Positions 17,956 to 26,918 of a DNA stretch of 64,000 nt are shown here, one piece after another (the stretch's first letter is position 1; each line of letters opens with the position of its first letter). The notes below the pieces were generated by a model. It made no database searches. It was not told the origin of the DNA and saw only the letters and a program-made list of their open reading frames with translations. Position numbers and translations under genes: made by a program. The DNA is taken from the NCBI GenBank assembly GCA_013696965.1, contig JACCXN010000083.1, forward strand, positions 31,261-95,260, written 5' to 3'. The DNA comes from Bacteroidota bacterium (GTDB lineage Bacteria > Bacteroidota > Bacteroidia > JACCXN01).

Positions 17956-18999
17956 ATGAAACTAAAAAAACCTCTATTTTATTTTTTTGGATTTACCGGA
18001 CTGCTTATTTTGTCAGGTTTAATCTTTAATTTAAGTCTTTTGAATTATGGGCTTTCTCAGTTAAAAGGACAATTGCATGTTATAATTAATGCACAACCCA
18101 TTGAAAAAGTTCTGGCAGATCCTCTATTTCCAGACTCTCTAAAGAATAAATTAATTTTGATACAGGAAATTAATGCTTTTGCCATGCAACATATTGGAAT
18201 TAATCCATCAAACAATTACACTTCGGTATATGATCAAAAAGGCAAGCCTGTATTGTGGGTACTTACTGCTTCTGATCCTTATCAATTAAAAGAATATGAA
18301 TGGTCTTTTCCATTTTTAGGTAATGTCTCTTACAAAGGATTTTTCGAATATGGCAGAGGGGAAATAGAATTGGAAAAATTAAAATCAGAGGGATATGATG
18401 CAGAACTGGGGGCTGTAGGAGCATGGTCAACATTGGGATGGTTTAATGACCCTATATTATCCAATATGCTCAATAGGAATGAAGGAGATTTGGCTAATCT
18501 TGTGATTCACGAGCTTACCCACAATACTTTATTTGTGAAAGACGATGTTGATTTTAATGAAAACCTGGCGAGTTTTATTGGACATCAAGGAGCCTTGAGA
18601 TTTTTGGTTTATAAATTCGGAGAAAATTCTCCTCAAATGCAAAAATACCTGGAAAGCAGCACCGATGAAAAAGTGTACAATGATTATATAAACAAAAGCG
18701 CTCTTAGACTCGATAGCTTGTATATGACCATGGATAATCAGCAAAACCATATAAAAGAAGAGTTGAAAAACAATATGCTTAAAGAGATTATTTCACAATC
18801 AGAGAGCCTGGAGTTACATAACAAACAGAGATATACAGAACTTACAAAAAAAATAGAGAACTATAAAAATGCTTTTTTTCTCTCCTACATTAGATATGGA
18901 GCCAAGCAGGATGACTTTGAACAGGAACTTGATATGCTCTTTAAAAATGACCTAAAGGCATATCTGCTTCATTTAAAAGCCTTATACCCCTCTTTATAA
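17956..18999 (+). CDS. Putative zinc aminopeptidase (COG4324-like)
   Basis: A 347-residue protein with an N-terminal membrane anchor or signal (residues 9-28, GLLILSGLIFNLSL). The zincin motif HELTH lies at about residue 184 in VIHELTHNTLFVKDDVDFNENLASFIG, where the following glutamate (FNENLA) is a plausible third ligand. The architecture matches the COG4324 'predicted aminopeptidase' group found in Proteobacteria and Bacteroidota. The substrate is unknown; the active site probably faces the periplasm. Single gene with its own promoter. Confidence 0.8.
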   Translation: MKLKKPLFYFFGFTGLLILSGLIFNLSLLNYGLSQLKGQLHVIINAQPIEKVLADPLFPDSLKNKLILIQEINAFAMQHIGINPSNNYTSVYDQKGKPVLWVLTASDPYQLKEYEWSFPFLGNVSYKGFFEYGRGEIELEKLKSEGYDAELGAVGAWSTLGWFNDPILSNMLNRNEGDLANLVIHELTHNTLFVKDDVDFNENLASFIGHQGALRFLVYKFGENSPQMQKYLESSTDEKVYNDYINKSALRLDSLYMTMDNQQNHIKEELKNNMLKEIISQSESLELHNKQRYTELTKKIENYKNAFFLSYIRYGAKQDDFEQELDMLFKNDLKAYLLHLKALYPSL

Positions 19000-19004
19000 A
19001 CTTC

Positions 19005-19035
19005 TTGTTTTAGTTAACGTTAAAGATTAAATTTG
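19005..19035 (+). promoter_or_regulatory. Bacteroidota sigma-A-type promoter of the GIN-icmF pair
   Basis: TTG at 19005-19007, a 20-base spacer, then TAAATTTG at 19028-19035. Both boxes and spacing fit the -33/-7 consensus. The ATG of the GIN gene is at 19082, preceded by GGGGG. Confidence 0.6.
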
Positions 19036-19081
19036 TGCTTTGAAAATAATATTTTAAATTATTAATTTAAGGGGGACCACT

Positions 19082-19792
19082 ATGAATATTTTTAAAAAAA
19101 TCACACTTGCTTCTATATTAATATCAGCCCTTCTTACTGCTTCTTGCAATGATTGTGTAAAAGGTGAGGGTGAACCTGTAATTAAAACTTTGGTTCTTGA
19201 ATCCTTCAATGCTATTCATTTAACCGGTAGCTGGGGAGTAACCGTTACACAAGGGGTAGAACAAAAAGTAGAAATTATTGCTCCTGAAAACATTATTCAT
19301 TTGTTAAATACTGATATTAAAAACAATACCTGGGATATTGCATTTAAGGAGTGTGTCCGGACAAAAAAAATAGAAATAAATATTATCACTCCTTCTATCG
19401 AAGCCATTACAGTTACAGGGTCAGGCAATGTAAAAAGCTTAAACAACTTAAATGTTAGTCAGATGAGGATTTCAGTAGCCGGATCTGGTGATATTGATCT
19501 AATACTTAATTCCAGAGAAGTTTCAACAGATATATCAGGTTCAGGAAATGTAAAGTTAAGTGGAAGTGCTACAAATTTTGTGGCATCCATAACAGGATCA
19601 GGAGATATAGAAGCAGCTGATTTTATTACGTTAATAACAAAAATAAAAACAATAGGATCAGGAAATGCTTCAATTCATGCAACCGAATTGGTTGAGGCAA
19701 CAATAACTGGAAGTGGAGATATTAAATACAAGGATACAGGAGCAAAAGTAATTTCAGAAATTACTGGTTCTGGAGAAATTGTTAAAAAGTAA
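19082..19792 (+). CDS. GIN domain (DUF2807) lipoprotein
   Basis: A 236-residue exported protein with a lipobox (LLTASC, Cys at about residue 22) and a head-GIN/DUF2807 domain: a right-handed beta-helix-like body with seven GSG(D/N/E) turns (VTGSGNV, VAGSGDI, ISGSGNV, ITGSGDI, ITGSGEI). Such proteins are abundant in Bacteroidota and thought to be adhesive or polysaccharide-associated; no enzymatic role is known. It ends 4 bases before the ATG of the fused acyl-CoA mutase, so the two share a transcript although nothing links their functions. Confidence 0.85.
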   Translation: MNIFKKITLASILISALLTASCNDCVKGEGEPVIKTLVLESFNAIHLTGSWGVTVTQGVEQKVEIIAPENIIHLLNTDIKNNTWDIAFKECVRTKKIEINIITPSIEAITVTGSGNVKSLNNLNVSQMRISVAGSGDIDLILNSREVSTDISGSGNVKLSGSATNFVASITGSGDIEAADFITLITKIKTIGSGNASIHATELVEATITGSGDIKYKDTGAKVISEITGSGEIVKK

Positions 19793-19796
19793 AAAC

Positions 19797-22700
19797 ATGA
19801 ACCAAAAGCAACAAAATTCAGCAACCCAGGAAAAAAAAGATACGCTGAAAGGGGTAAAACTAAATCCAATGAGTGAAACATATCAGTTAAAGAATAAAAT
19901 TAGGATTGTAACTGCTGCCTCTCTTTTTGACGGACATGATGCATCCATTAATATTATGCGCAGGATTTTACAGGCAAGCGGGGCTGAGGTGATTCATTTG
20001 GGTCATGATCGGTCTGTACAGGATGTGGTAGATTGTGCTATACAGGAAGATGTTCAGGCTATTGCTATTACCTCTTATCAGGGAGGACATACAGAATATT
20101 TTAAGTATGCTTATGATCTGTTAAAAGAAAATGGTTGTGCTCATATTAAATTGTTCGGTGGTGGCGGAGGGGTAATACTGCCCTCGGAAATTCAGGAATT
20201 GCAGGAATATGGAATTTGTAAAATTTATACTCCTGACGATGGGCGTTCCATGGGATTGCAAGGCATGATTGATGACATGCTCGAAAAATGCGATTTTCCA
20301 ACTGGTAAATCAGTAGGCATGGATGAGGTTCAGGGACTTTCTCAAAAGAAATCAAGGGCAATAGCCAGGTTGATTTCTGCTGCTGAAAATTTTTATGAAC
20401 AATCAATTCCTGTTCTTGATCAGGTTAAGCAACTAGCATTGAAATCTAAAACTCCTGTAATTGGAATAACCGGAACTGGTGGGGCAGGAAAATCTTCGCT
20501 TGTTGATGAATTGGTGAGAAGGTTTCTGGCTGATTTTAAAGATAAAACGATCGCAATTATTTCCGTTGATCCTTCAAAAAGAAAAACAGGAGGAGCGCTT
20601 CTTGGCGATCGTATTAGAATGAATGCAATAGGCAATCCAAGGGTTTACATGCGCTCCTTAGCTACTCGTCAAAGCAACCTGGCCTTATCCCGTCATGTAA
20701 ATGAAGCTGTGGAAATAGTTAAAGCGGCAATGTTCGATCTTGTGATTCTTGAAACTTCAGGTATTGGCCAGTCCGATACGGAAATTATTGAACATTCCAA
20801 TATGAGTTTGTATGTAATGACTCCTGAATATGGAGCTGCAACCCAACTGGAGAAAATTGACATGCTTGATTTTGCCGATGTAATAGCATTAAATAAATTT
20901 GACAAACGCGGTGCTCTGGATGCTTTAAGGGATGTTAAAAAGCAGTACAAAAGAAACCATAAATTATGGGATACTCCCGACCAGGACATACCCGTTTTTG
21001 GAACAATTGCATCCCAGTTTAATGATCCTGGAATGAATATGCTGTATAAAAAGGTCATGGAAAAGCTGGTGGAAAAAACAGGCTCTGAATTAAAATCTAC
21101 TTTTCATGTTGCCGATGAAATGTCAGAGAAAGTATTTATTATTCCACCCGCTAGAATAAGGTACCTTGCAGAAATAGCTGAAAATAACAGAGGTTACGAT
21201 ACCTGGGTTTTAAATCAGGCTGAAATTGCCCAAACTTTATATAGTCTTAGAAAGTCTATTGAAACTATTTCCTGCTCCCAAATTGAGGATAAGGACGCAC
21301 TTGTAAAAAAATTGGAGCAGGCTTATGCCCAACAGGAATTAAGCCTTGATGGAACAAACAGGAAAGTAATAGAAACCTGGCCAGAAAAAGCACAAGCATA
21401 CAGTAACGAGTTTTTTGTTTTTAAGGTAAGGGATAAAGAAATAAAAATTAAAACCTATTATGAATCCCTTTCTCATTCTAAGATTCCTAAAATTGCAATG
21501 CCTAAGTACCAGGCCTGGGGAGATCTTTTAAAATGGAACCTTCAGGAAAATGTACCTGGAGAATTTCCATATACTTCGGGCGTATTTCCATTTAAAAGAG
21601 AGGGGGAGGACCCTACCCGGATGTTCGCTGGGGAAGGAGGGCCCGAAAGAACAAATCGCAGGTTCCATTATGTAAGCCTTGGTTTGCCTGCAAAACGACT
21701 TTCCACAGCTTTTGATTCCGTTACTTTATATGGTAATGATCCCGATCATCGTCCGGATATTTACGGGAAAATTGGCAATGCGGGAGTTTCTATCTGTTGT
21801 CTTGATGATGCTAAAAAACTTTACTCAGGTTTTAATCTTGCCAGCGCTTCAACATCCGTAAGTATGACCATTAATGGACCAGCTGCAATGTTAACAGGAT
21901 TTTTTATGAATGCTGCAATTGATCAACAATGTGAGTTATACATTAAACAAAATGCAATTGAGCAGCAGGTAAAAGATAAAATTGAAAAAATATATAAACA
22001 AAAGGGTACCATCCGTCCTTCCTACCAGGGAAGTCTTCCTCATGGAAATGATGGTCTTGGGCTTATGTTAATTGGAGTTACAGGGGATCAGGTTTTGCCG
22101 GATGAGGTTTATCAAAAGATAAAAGCAGAAACAATTGCAGCAGTAAGAGGAACAGTACAGGCGGATATTTTAAAGGAAGATCAGGCTCAAAACACCTGCA
22201 TTTTCTCCACCGAGTTTGCTCTTAGATTAATGGGTGATATGCAAGAATATTTTATCACCAACAATATCCGGAATTTTTATTCTGTATCCATTTCCGGATA
22301 CCATATTGCAGAGGCAGGTGCAAATCCCATTACTCAGTTGGCGTTTACCCTTTCCAATGGTTTTACCTATGTAGAATATTATCTTTCCAGGGGAATGGAT
22401 ATAAATAAGTTCGCTCCGAATTTATCCTTCTTTTTCTCCAATGGAATTGATCCTGAATATGCAGTGATAGGAAGAGTTGCAAGAAGGATTTGGGCTAAAG
22501 CAATGAAGAAAAAATATGGAGCAAATGAACGCTCTCAAATGCTTAAATATCATATTCAAACCTCAGGACGATCTTTACACGCCCAGGAGATAGATTTTAA
22601 TGATATAAGAACCACCCTGCAAGCCCTTTACGCTATTTATGATAATTGTAATTCTTTGCATACCAATGCTTATGATGAGGCAATTACTACTCCCACTGAA

Positions 22701-23246
22701 GAAAGTGTGAGAAGGGCTATGGCAATTCAACTTATTATAAATAGGGAGCTTGGATTAGCCAAAAACGAAAATCCACTACAAGGTTCTTTTATCATTGAAG
22801 AACTTACTGATCTTGTGGAAGAAGCAGTATTGGTTGAGTTCGACAAGATCACAGAGAGAGGAGGAGTATTGGGTGCCATGGAAACAATGTATCAAAGAGG
22901 CAAAATACAGGAAGAAAGTCTGTATTATGAAACACTTAAACATACGGGTGAATATCCCATTATAGGTGTTAACACTTTTTTATCTTCCAAAGGTTCTCCA
23001 ACACTAGTTCCTGCTGAGGTAATTAGGGCAACTCAAGAAGAAAAAGAGTATCAGATTGAAATGGTTGAACAATTGCATAAATCCAATAAGGATAAGGCTA
23101 GCCAAATGCTTAGGGAGCTGCAAATAGCTGCGATTCAAAACAACAATATTTTCGAGAAGTTAATGGAAGTAAGTAAATATTGTTCTTTAGGACAAATAAC
23201 AAGCGCATTGTTTGAAGTTGGAGGACAATATAGAAGGAATATGTAA
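19797..23246 (+). CDS. icmF: Isobutyryl-CoA mutase fused type (IcmF): B12 domain, G-chaperone, mutase
   Basis: A 1149-residue adenosylcobalamin-dependent mutase. Order: a B12-binding domain (about residues 34-165) with the axial-histidine motif DGHD (His at about 47); a MeaB/MeaI-type G-protein domain (about 200-420) with P-loop GTGGAGKSS and NKFDKRG; a linker; then the radical mutase barrel (about 560-1149). The substrate-pocket segment reads [15 protein letters not shown], as in IcmF, and not the methylmalonyl-CoA mutase form. It interconverts isobutyryl- and butyryl-CoA (some also pivalyl- or isovaleryl-CoA) and self-repairs its cofactor. I take ATG 19797 in preference to TTG 19779, which overlaps the preceding gene. 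Confidence 0.92.
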   Translation: MNQKQQNSATQEKKDTLKGVKLNPMSETYQLKNKIRIVTAASLFDGHDASINIMRRILQASGAEVIHLGHDRSVQDVVDCAIQEDVQAIAITSYQGGHTEYFKYAYDLLKENGCAHIKLFGGGGGVILPSEIQELQEYGICKIYTPDDGRSMGLQGMIDDMLEKCDFPTGKSVGMDEVQGLSQKKSRAIARLISAAENFYEQSIPVLDQVKQLALKSKTPVIGITGTGGAGKSSLVDELVRRFLADFKDKTIAIISVDPSKRKTGGALLGDRIRMNAIGNPRVYMRSLATRQSNLALSRHVNEAVEIVKAAMFDLVILETSGIGQSDTEIIEHSNMSLYVMTPEYGAATQLEKIDMLDFADVIALNKFDKRGALDALRDVKKQYKRNHKLWDTPDQDIPVFGTIASQFNDPGMNMLYKKVMEKLVEKTGSELKSTFHVADEMSEKVFIIPPARIRYLAEIAENNRGYDTWVLNQAEIAQTLYSLRKSIETISCSQIEDKDALVKKLEQAYAQQELSLDGTNRKVIETWPEKAQAYSNEFFVFKVRDKEIKIKTYYESLSHSKIPKIAMPKYQAWGDLLKWNLQENVPGEFPYTSGVFPFKREGEDPTRMFAGEGGPERTNRRFHYVSLGLPAKRLSTAFDSVTLYGNDPDHRPDIYGKIGNAGVSICCLDDAKKLYSGFNLASASTSVSMTINGPAAMLTGFFMNAAIDQQCELYIKQNAIEQQVKDKIEKIYKQKGTIRPSYQGSLPHGNDGLGLMLIGVTGDQVLPDEVYQKIKAETIAAVRGTVQADILKEDQAQNTCIFSTEFALRLMGDMQEYFITNNIRNFYSVSISGYHIAEAGANPITQLAFTLSNGFTYVEYYLSRGMDINKFAPNLSFFFSNGIDPEYAVIGRVARRIWAKAMKKKYGANERSQMLKYHIQTSGRSLHAQEIDFNDIRTTLQALYAIYDNCNSLHTNAYDEAITTPTEESVRRAMAIQLIINRELGLAKNENPLQGSFIIEELTDLVEEAVLVEFDKITERGGVLGAMETMYQRGKIQEESLYYETLKHTGEYPIIGVNTFLSSKGSPTLVPAEVIRATQEEKEYQIEMVEQLHKSNKDKASQMLRELQIAAIQNNNIFEKLMEVSKYCSLGQITSALFEVGGQYRRNM

Positions 23247-23274
23247 TTTAACAGAATTTGAATAAGCTGTAATT

Positions 23275-23724
23275 TTATTCATGTTCATTAAACATGTTTA
23301 CAAAATCAGCTTTTTCAAAGGGGTAGGCATTAAAAGTGCCAATTGCTTTGGCGATTAAAATATTGTTACGGTTCTTACATACTATTTCACCACTTGCAAT
23401 TATTATTCGCTTGCCTTTTTGTTCAACTCTTCCTGTCCCGATTAATATATCAGATTTATATACAGGATTTAGAAAATTGATTTTAAATTCAATAGTTGAT
23501 ACAAGATTCTCTTCCTGAGCAGAAGCGGACAATGCTGCAACTCCTAAAACACCATCCATGAAACCTGCAACTGCACCACCATGTGCAGCAATTGGTGTTG
23601 CCATATGCTGATCTTTTATTTCCATTTCATAAACAATATGGCCGGGCTCAATAACATGTACCTTCATTCCGTTTACTTCACCGTATTTGTTTATTTTGTT
23701 ATATATTTCAAGTAATCTGTCCAT
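23275..23724 (-). CDS. PaaI-type hotdog thioesterase
   Basis: A 149-residue single hotdog-fold protein. AAHGGAVAGFMDGVLGVAAL (about 45-64) carries the HGG and following Asp used by PaaI/4HBT-II thioesterases, and FLNPVYKSDILIGTGRVEQKGKR follows as expected. It would hydrolyse an acyl- or aryl-CoA; the specificity is unknown. Convergent with icmF (28 bases between stops), so not its operon partner. ATG at 23724. Confidence 0.82.
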   Translation of the reverse strand: MDRLLEIYNKINKYGEVNGMKVHVIEPGHIVYEMEIKDQHMATPIAAHGGAVAGFMDGVLGVAALSASAQEENLVSTIEFKINFLNPVYKSDILIGTGRVEQKGKRIIIASGEIVCKNRNNILIAKAIGTFNAYPFEKADFVNMFNEHE

Positions 23725-23754
23725 TTACATTGTTTGTGATTATTTTTAATAATG

Positions 23755-23762
23755 CAAATATA
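23755..23762 (-). promoter_or_regulatory. -7 element of the thioesterase gene
   Basis: Reads TATATTTG on the minus strand, an exact TAnnTTTG match, 30 bases before ATG 23724. It is divergent from and within 26 bases of the element for the lipoprotein gene. Confidence 0.48.
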
Positions 23763-23787
23763 AGGGTTAAGATAGACAAGGAATTGT

Positions 23788-23795
23788 TAAATTTG
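23788..23795 (+). promoter_or_regulatory. -7 element of the coiled-coil lipoprotein gene
   Basis: TAAATTTG matches TAnnTTTG exactly, 14 bases before ATG 23810. Confidence 0.45.
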
Positions 23796-23809
23796 TAAAA
23801 ACCAAAATT

Positions 23810-24640
23810 ATGATAAAATATATTTTTCCATTATTGCTGTTAATTGTTTCTTGTAAAGAGGCTCAAAATGAACAACCAAGTGAAGTTTCTCTGGAAAATC
23901 AGCGATTAATAGCAGAGGCAAATTACAAGGATTCTGTCATTAGCTATTATATTAGTTCTGTAAATGAAATTGAGGAAAATCTTTCAGAAATAAAACAAAA
24001 AGAAAATATACTTTCTTTGGATATTACGAGTAAGGAATCATCATCCAGCAAGGAAGACCGCATTCTATCAGATATAGAACTGATAAATGAATTAATGGTT
24101 AAAAACAAAAAAAAGATTTCCGAACTTGAGAAGCACCTAAAAGAAAGTAAACTTCAAAGCAAAGAATTCGAGAAGTTAATTGCTACGCTAACAAAACAAA
24201 TACAGGATAAGGATTTGGAAATTGGTAATCTAAAAGCTGAACTGATAAAAGTAAACAGTGCATTGGCACATCTTTTTTCAGAATATAATAACAGGCTTGA
24301 TGAACTGGATCAGCAAACTAATCTAATTAATGCAGCATTTTACGCTATTGGTACAGCAAAAGAGCTTCGTGAAAAAGGTGTGTTAACCAAAGAAGGAGGT
24401 TTCATTGGAATTGGAAAGGCAACAAAATTAATGGATGATTTTAATAAGAGTTATTTTACTCAATTAGACATTACTCAAACACCTTCCATTCAGTTATTTA
24501 GTAAAAATGCTAAATTGATAACCAACCATCCCAAAGGTTCCTATCAAATAAGTAGTGAGGGGAATAAACAAGTATTAATAATTTCTGATTCAATAGAATT
24601 CTGGAGCGTATCTAAATACCTGGTTGTTGTAGTAGATTAA
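23810..24640 (+). CDS. Coiled-coil lipoprotein of unknown function
   Basis: A 276-residue protein with a short lipoprotein signal (LLLIVSC, Cys at residue 15). Residues about 25-165 are strongly charged and heptad-like (KKKISELEKHLKESKLQSKEFEKL, DKDLEIGNLKAELIKV), indicating a long coiled coil. The C-terminal 90 residues form a compact beta-rich part (LREKGVLTKEGGFIGIGKATKLM, then NHPKGSYQIS). It resembles many Bacteroidota coiled-coil lipoproteins; no function can be assigned. It stands alone, followed by an 11-base tandem duplication. Confidence 0.68.
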   Translation: MIKYIFPLLLLIVSCKEAQNEQPSEVSLENQRLIAEANYKDSVISYYISSVNEIEENLSEIKQKENILSLDITSKESSSSKEDRILSDIELINELMVKNKKKISELEKHLKESKLQSKEFEKLIATLTKQIQDKDLEIGNLKAELIKVNSALAHLFSEYNNRLDELDQQTNLINAAFYAIGTAKELREKGVLTKEGGFIGIGKATKLMDDFNKSYFTQLDITQTPSIQLFSKNAKLITNHPKGSYQISSEGNKQVLIISDSIEFWSVSKYLVVVVD

Positions 24641-24660
24641 TATCAAGAAATTTCCAGAAA

Positions 24661-24682
24661 GGAAACAGGAAGGAAACAGGAA
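24661..24682. repeat. Tandem duplication of an 11-base unit
   Basis: GGAAACAGGAA occurs twice in succession (24661-24671 and 24672-24682), and a partial third motif (CAGAAAGG) precedes it. It sits in the short convergent spacer between the coiled-coil lipoprotein and the small gene. Confidence 0.8.
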
Positions 24683-24713
24683 GGGATAGATTGGAAACTA
24701 AAAATTGAATAAT

Positions 24714-24902
24714 TTAACTTCTTTCTAAAGAATTATTTATTTTTAGTTTGTTCAGGCATCTGACAAATGCATCCCTCATTCCCTCATATTGAGCCTCTCT
24801 GCCAAAATTATGCGATTGGTTTGCCTCATTTATTGCTTTATTCGTATGGTCTATCTGTTGGGTTAGCCAGCTGACAATATCTTGTAGTTGTTCATTACTC
24901 AT
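24714..24902 (-). CDS. Small hypothetical protein
   Basis: A 62-residue acidic/polar helical protein (SNEQLQDIVSWLTQQIDH, then NFGREAQYEGMRDAFVRCL). No family recognised. The amino-acid usage is ordinary and it starts with ATG 24902, 21 bases after the stop of the lytic transglycosylase gene on the same strand, so it is probably a real downstream operon member. The alternative start is TTG 24908. Confidence 0.5.
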   Translation of the reverse strand: MSNEQLQDIVSWLTQQIDHTNKAINEANQSHNFGREAQYEGMRDAFVRCLNKLKINNSLERS

Positions 24903-24923
24903 AAGCAAAGGTTTTAGTGAACA

Positions 24924-26447
24924 TCAGAGTTGTATTTTACGTGAATTTTTTACAATGGTTTCATTATCTGAGTTTTCATTAAAAGTATTTTTGTAATGTT
25001 CATATCTGATTAATATTTCTTTTACAAATTTTACTGGTTCCTGTCCGCGGCAATAACCATGTTTTACTACAGGATCTTTATAAAATTCAGGATAGGATTT
25101 TTGAATTAAGAAATAAGCCACGTTGTCATCCCATTCGTTTGGATTTCGTTCATATTTAATTGCAAGGCGGCGCGCATCAATAACATGTCCAAGTCCTACA
25201 TTATAGGATGCAAGTACAAATTTTATTCTTTCTTTTTCATCAAAAATGTATTTTTTCCAGTATTTCTCCCTTTTTAGTAAATAATTTGTTCCTGCTTTTA
25301 TGCTTAAATCTGGAGTAATATCTATGCTATCAGGATAATAATGTGAATAGGTAGAGGGCATCATTTGCATTAAACCTGAAGCACCCATCCATGATTCAGC
25401 ATCATGATTAAATCTGGACTCCTGACATATTAATGCAGCAACTAAACGCCAGTCCCAGCCAATTCGGGTACTGAATTTTTTAATCAATGGATCATACTGT
25501 GAAATATTCCCACCATTTAAAGAAAAATAATTGCTTTCGGAACGCTTTATAGCAGCTTTTGAGTTTTTAAAATACTTGTTGTGAATTAATGCAATTTTTG
25601 TTTTAGTTTCTTTTTTTTGTAACCAATTGTTTAACTCTAATAAAAATTCATCGGAATCCTTGCCAACAGCCCATGCAATTTGTTGGGGAAAACTAATGGC
25701 AGTTCTTACATCAATATCAGGATAATAAGTTTGATTCATCAAAGCAATGTTTTCATCGGCTATTGTATAATCAATTGTGCCGTAAGATACTTGTGCTATT
25801 AATTGTTCAGTATCCATTTTTCCAGGGGCTTCCCTTATTAATATTTTTGCACCTATTTCATCTGAAAGACTAATTAATCGAGGATAAAAGGATGATTCTT
25901 TTCTAACATGAACTGTTTTTCCTGCTAGATCCACCGTATTTCTTACCAAATGTTTTTCCAATTCAGAACCCGACATTTTTCTCCAATTTCCCGGTTTTTT
26001 TTGTACCAGCACTTGTTTGGTTATCATTAAAGGATTACTGAATTTTACCTTTGTGCTTCGTTCCTTGGTAACTGTAATATTTGCAGCTATAATATTGGCT
26101 TCGCCATTGGTAAGCTGGGTAAATATTTTATCCATATCCTTTGCTACCCTTATTTCAAGATCAACATTTAAATGCTTTGCAAATAATTTGAGCATTTCAA
26201 ATTCAAAGCCCATTGGCTCGCCCTTGTAAATAAAATAACTTGTGGAACTGTTTTCGGTTATAGCAATTAATTTGCCTTTTGCTTTTATTTCAGCTAAATC
26301 TATTGAGGCAATTGGTTGTATGAATTTTTCAGTGTTTTCATTCGAATTTTTATTTATCAAATATTTGCCCACAAAAAGAAACATTAAAAGCAGAATAATA
26401 ATTCCTGCCTTTTTATAAATTTCTATATATGTATTTGAATAAAACAT
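24924..26447 (-). CDS. MltF-like membrane-bound lytic transglycosylase
   Basis: A 507-residue protein of the MltF type. There is a single N-terminal membrane anchor (about residues 12-26). A periplasmic solute-binding domain family 3 follows (about 50-280, e.g. GEPMGFEFEMLKLFAKHLNV, then NGEANIIAANITVT). The SLT catalytic domain (about 315-470) has the catalytic Glu in ICQESRFNHDAESWMGASG, the LMQMMPSTY motif and LASYNVGLGHV. MltF cleaves glycan strands non-hydrolytically, with the binding domain thought to sense muropeptides. ATG at 26447. Confidence 0.9.
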   Translation of the reverse strand: MFYSNTYIEIYKKAGIIILLLMFLFVGKYLINKNSNENTEKFIQPIASIDLAEIKAKGKLIAITENSSTSYFIYKGEPMGFEFEMLKLFAKHLNVDLEIRVAKDMDKIFTQLTNGEANIIAANITVTKERSTKVKFSNPLMITKQVLVQKKPGNWRKMSGSELEKHLVRNTVDLAGKTVHVRKESSFYPRLISLSDEIGAKILIREAPGKMDTEQLIAQVSYGTIDYTIADENIALMNQTYYPDIDVRTAISFPQQIAWAVGKDSDEFLLELNNWLQKKETKTKIALIHNKYFKNSKAAIKRSESNYFSLNGGNISQYDPLIKKFSTRIGWDWRLVAALICQESRFNHDAESWMGASGLMQMMPSTYSHYYPDSIDITPDLSIKAGTNYLLKREKYWKKYIFDEKERIKFVLASYNVGLGHVIDARRLAIKYERNPNEWDDNVAYFLIQKSYPEFYKDPVVKHGYCRGQEPVKFVKEILIRYEHYKNTFNENSDNETIVKNSRKIQL

Positions 26448-26918
26448 GCAGCACTTTATTTCCTCGATTAAAATATATCTTTACGCAACTCTGTAAAAAA
26501 TGGTTACTTTATAATGTTTTCAATCCGGAAAAACACAAAATTTATTAGCTTGTATTTTTCATTTAATTGTTGATATAGAGCATTAACAAGTTGAAATTTA
26601 TTCCTTTTTTTTTCTAGTCGAAAATAATTTGTTTTTCCCTTAAGAAATAATTTATGGGTGCAAAATTTCCATGATTACATTTGCTGTTTTCAATATTGTT
26701 TGAACAACGGTCAATATTCGGTAAATACTTCCATTCCACAAAAAGAATCTTTATGATTTGTAAATGATTGAAAAATTAAAGTAGAATTATAAGCAACGGA
26801 AGAGATTTTAAGTGTAGAATAATGAGAAAGTGGGTTTAAAAGTTTTCCTTTTACCCAAAAACTATATAACAAGTATTAAAAAATGAAATTGATCCTGTTC
26901 ATTTTATTGGAACTGATT
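26448..26918. other. Intergenic region, no gene seen
   Basis: About 470 A/T-rich bases between two leftward genes. I find no plausible coding frame, tRNA or strong terminator. There is only an imperfect hairpin around 26830-26862 (GGGTTTAAAAG with CTTTTACCC), which is a poor terminator candidate. No exact CAAAnnTA (minus-strand -7) element precedes the transglycosylase gene. Confidence 0.45.

Noticed and set aside
19005-19081. Possible cobalamin riboswitch ahead of the GIN-icmF unit
   Set aside because: The leader is under 50 bases and shows no B12-box; too short for a riboswitch.
20146-21058. Minus-strand open frames of 70-120 codons within icmF
   Set aside because: Shadows of a highly conserved gene on the other strand, without start context or family resemblance.
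24661-24682. Tandem repeat as a CRISPR or minisatellite start
   Set aside because: Only two 11-base units without spacers; a simple duplication.
26448-26918. Possible small RNA in the 470-base gap
   Set aside because: No convincing promoter-terminator pair and no stable structure that I could fold by eye.
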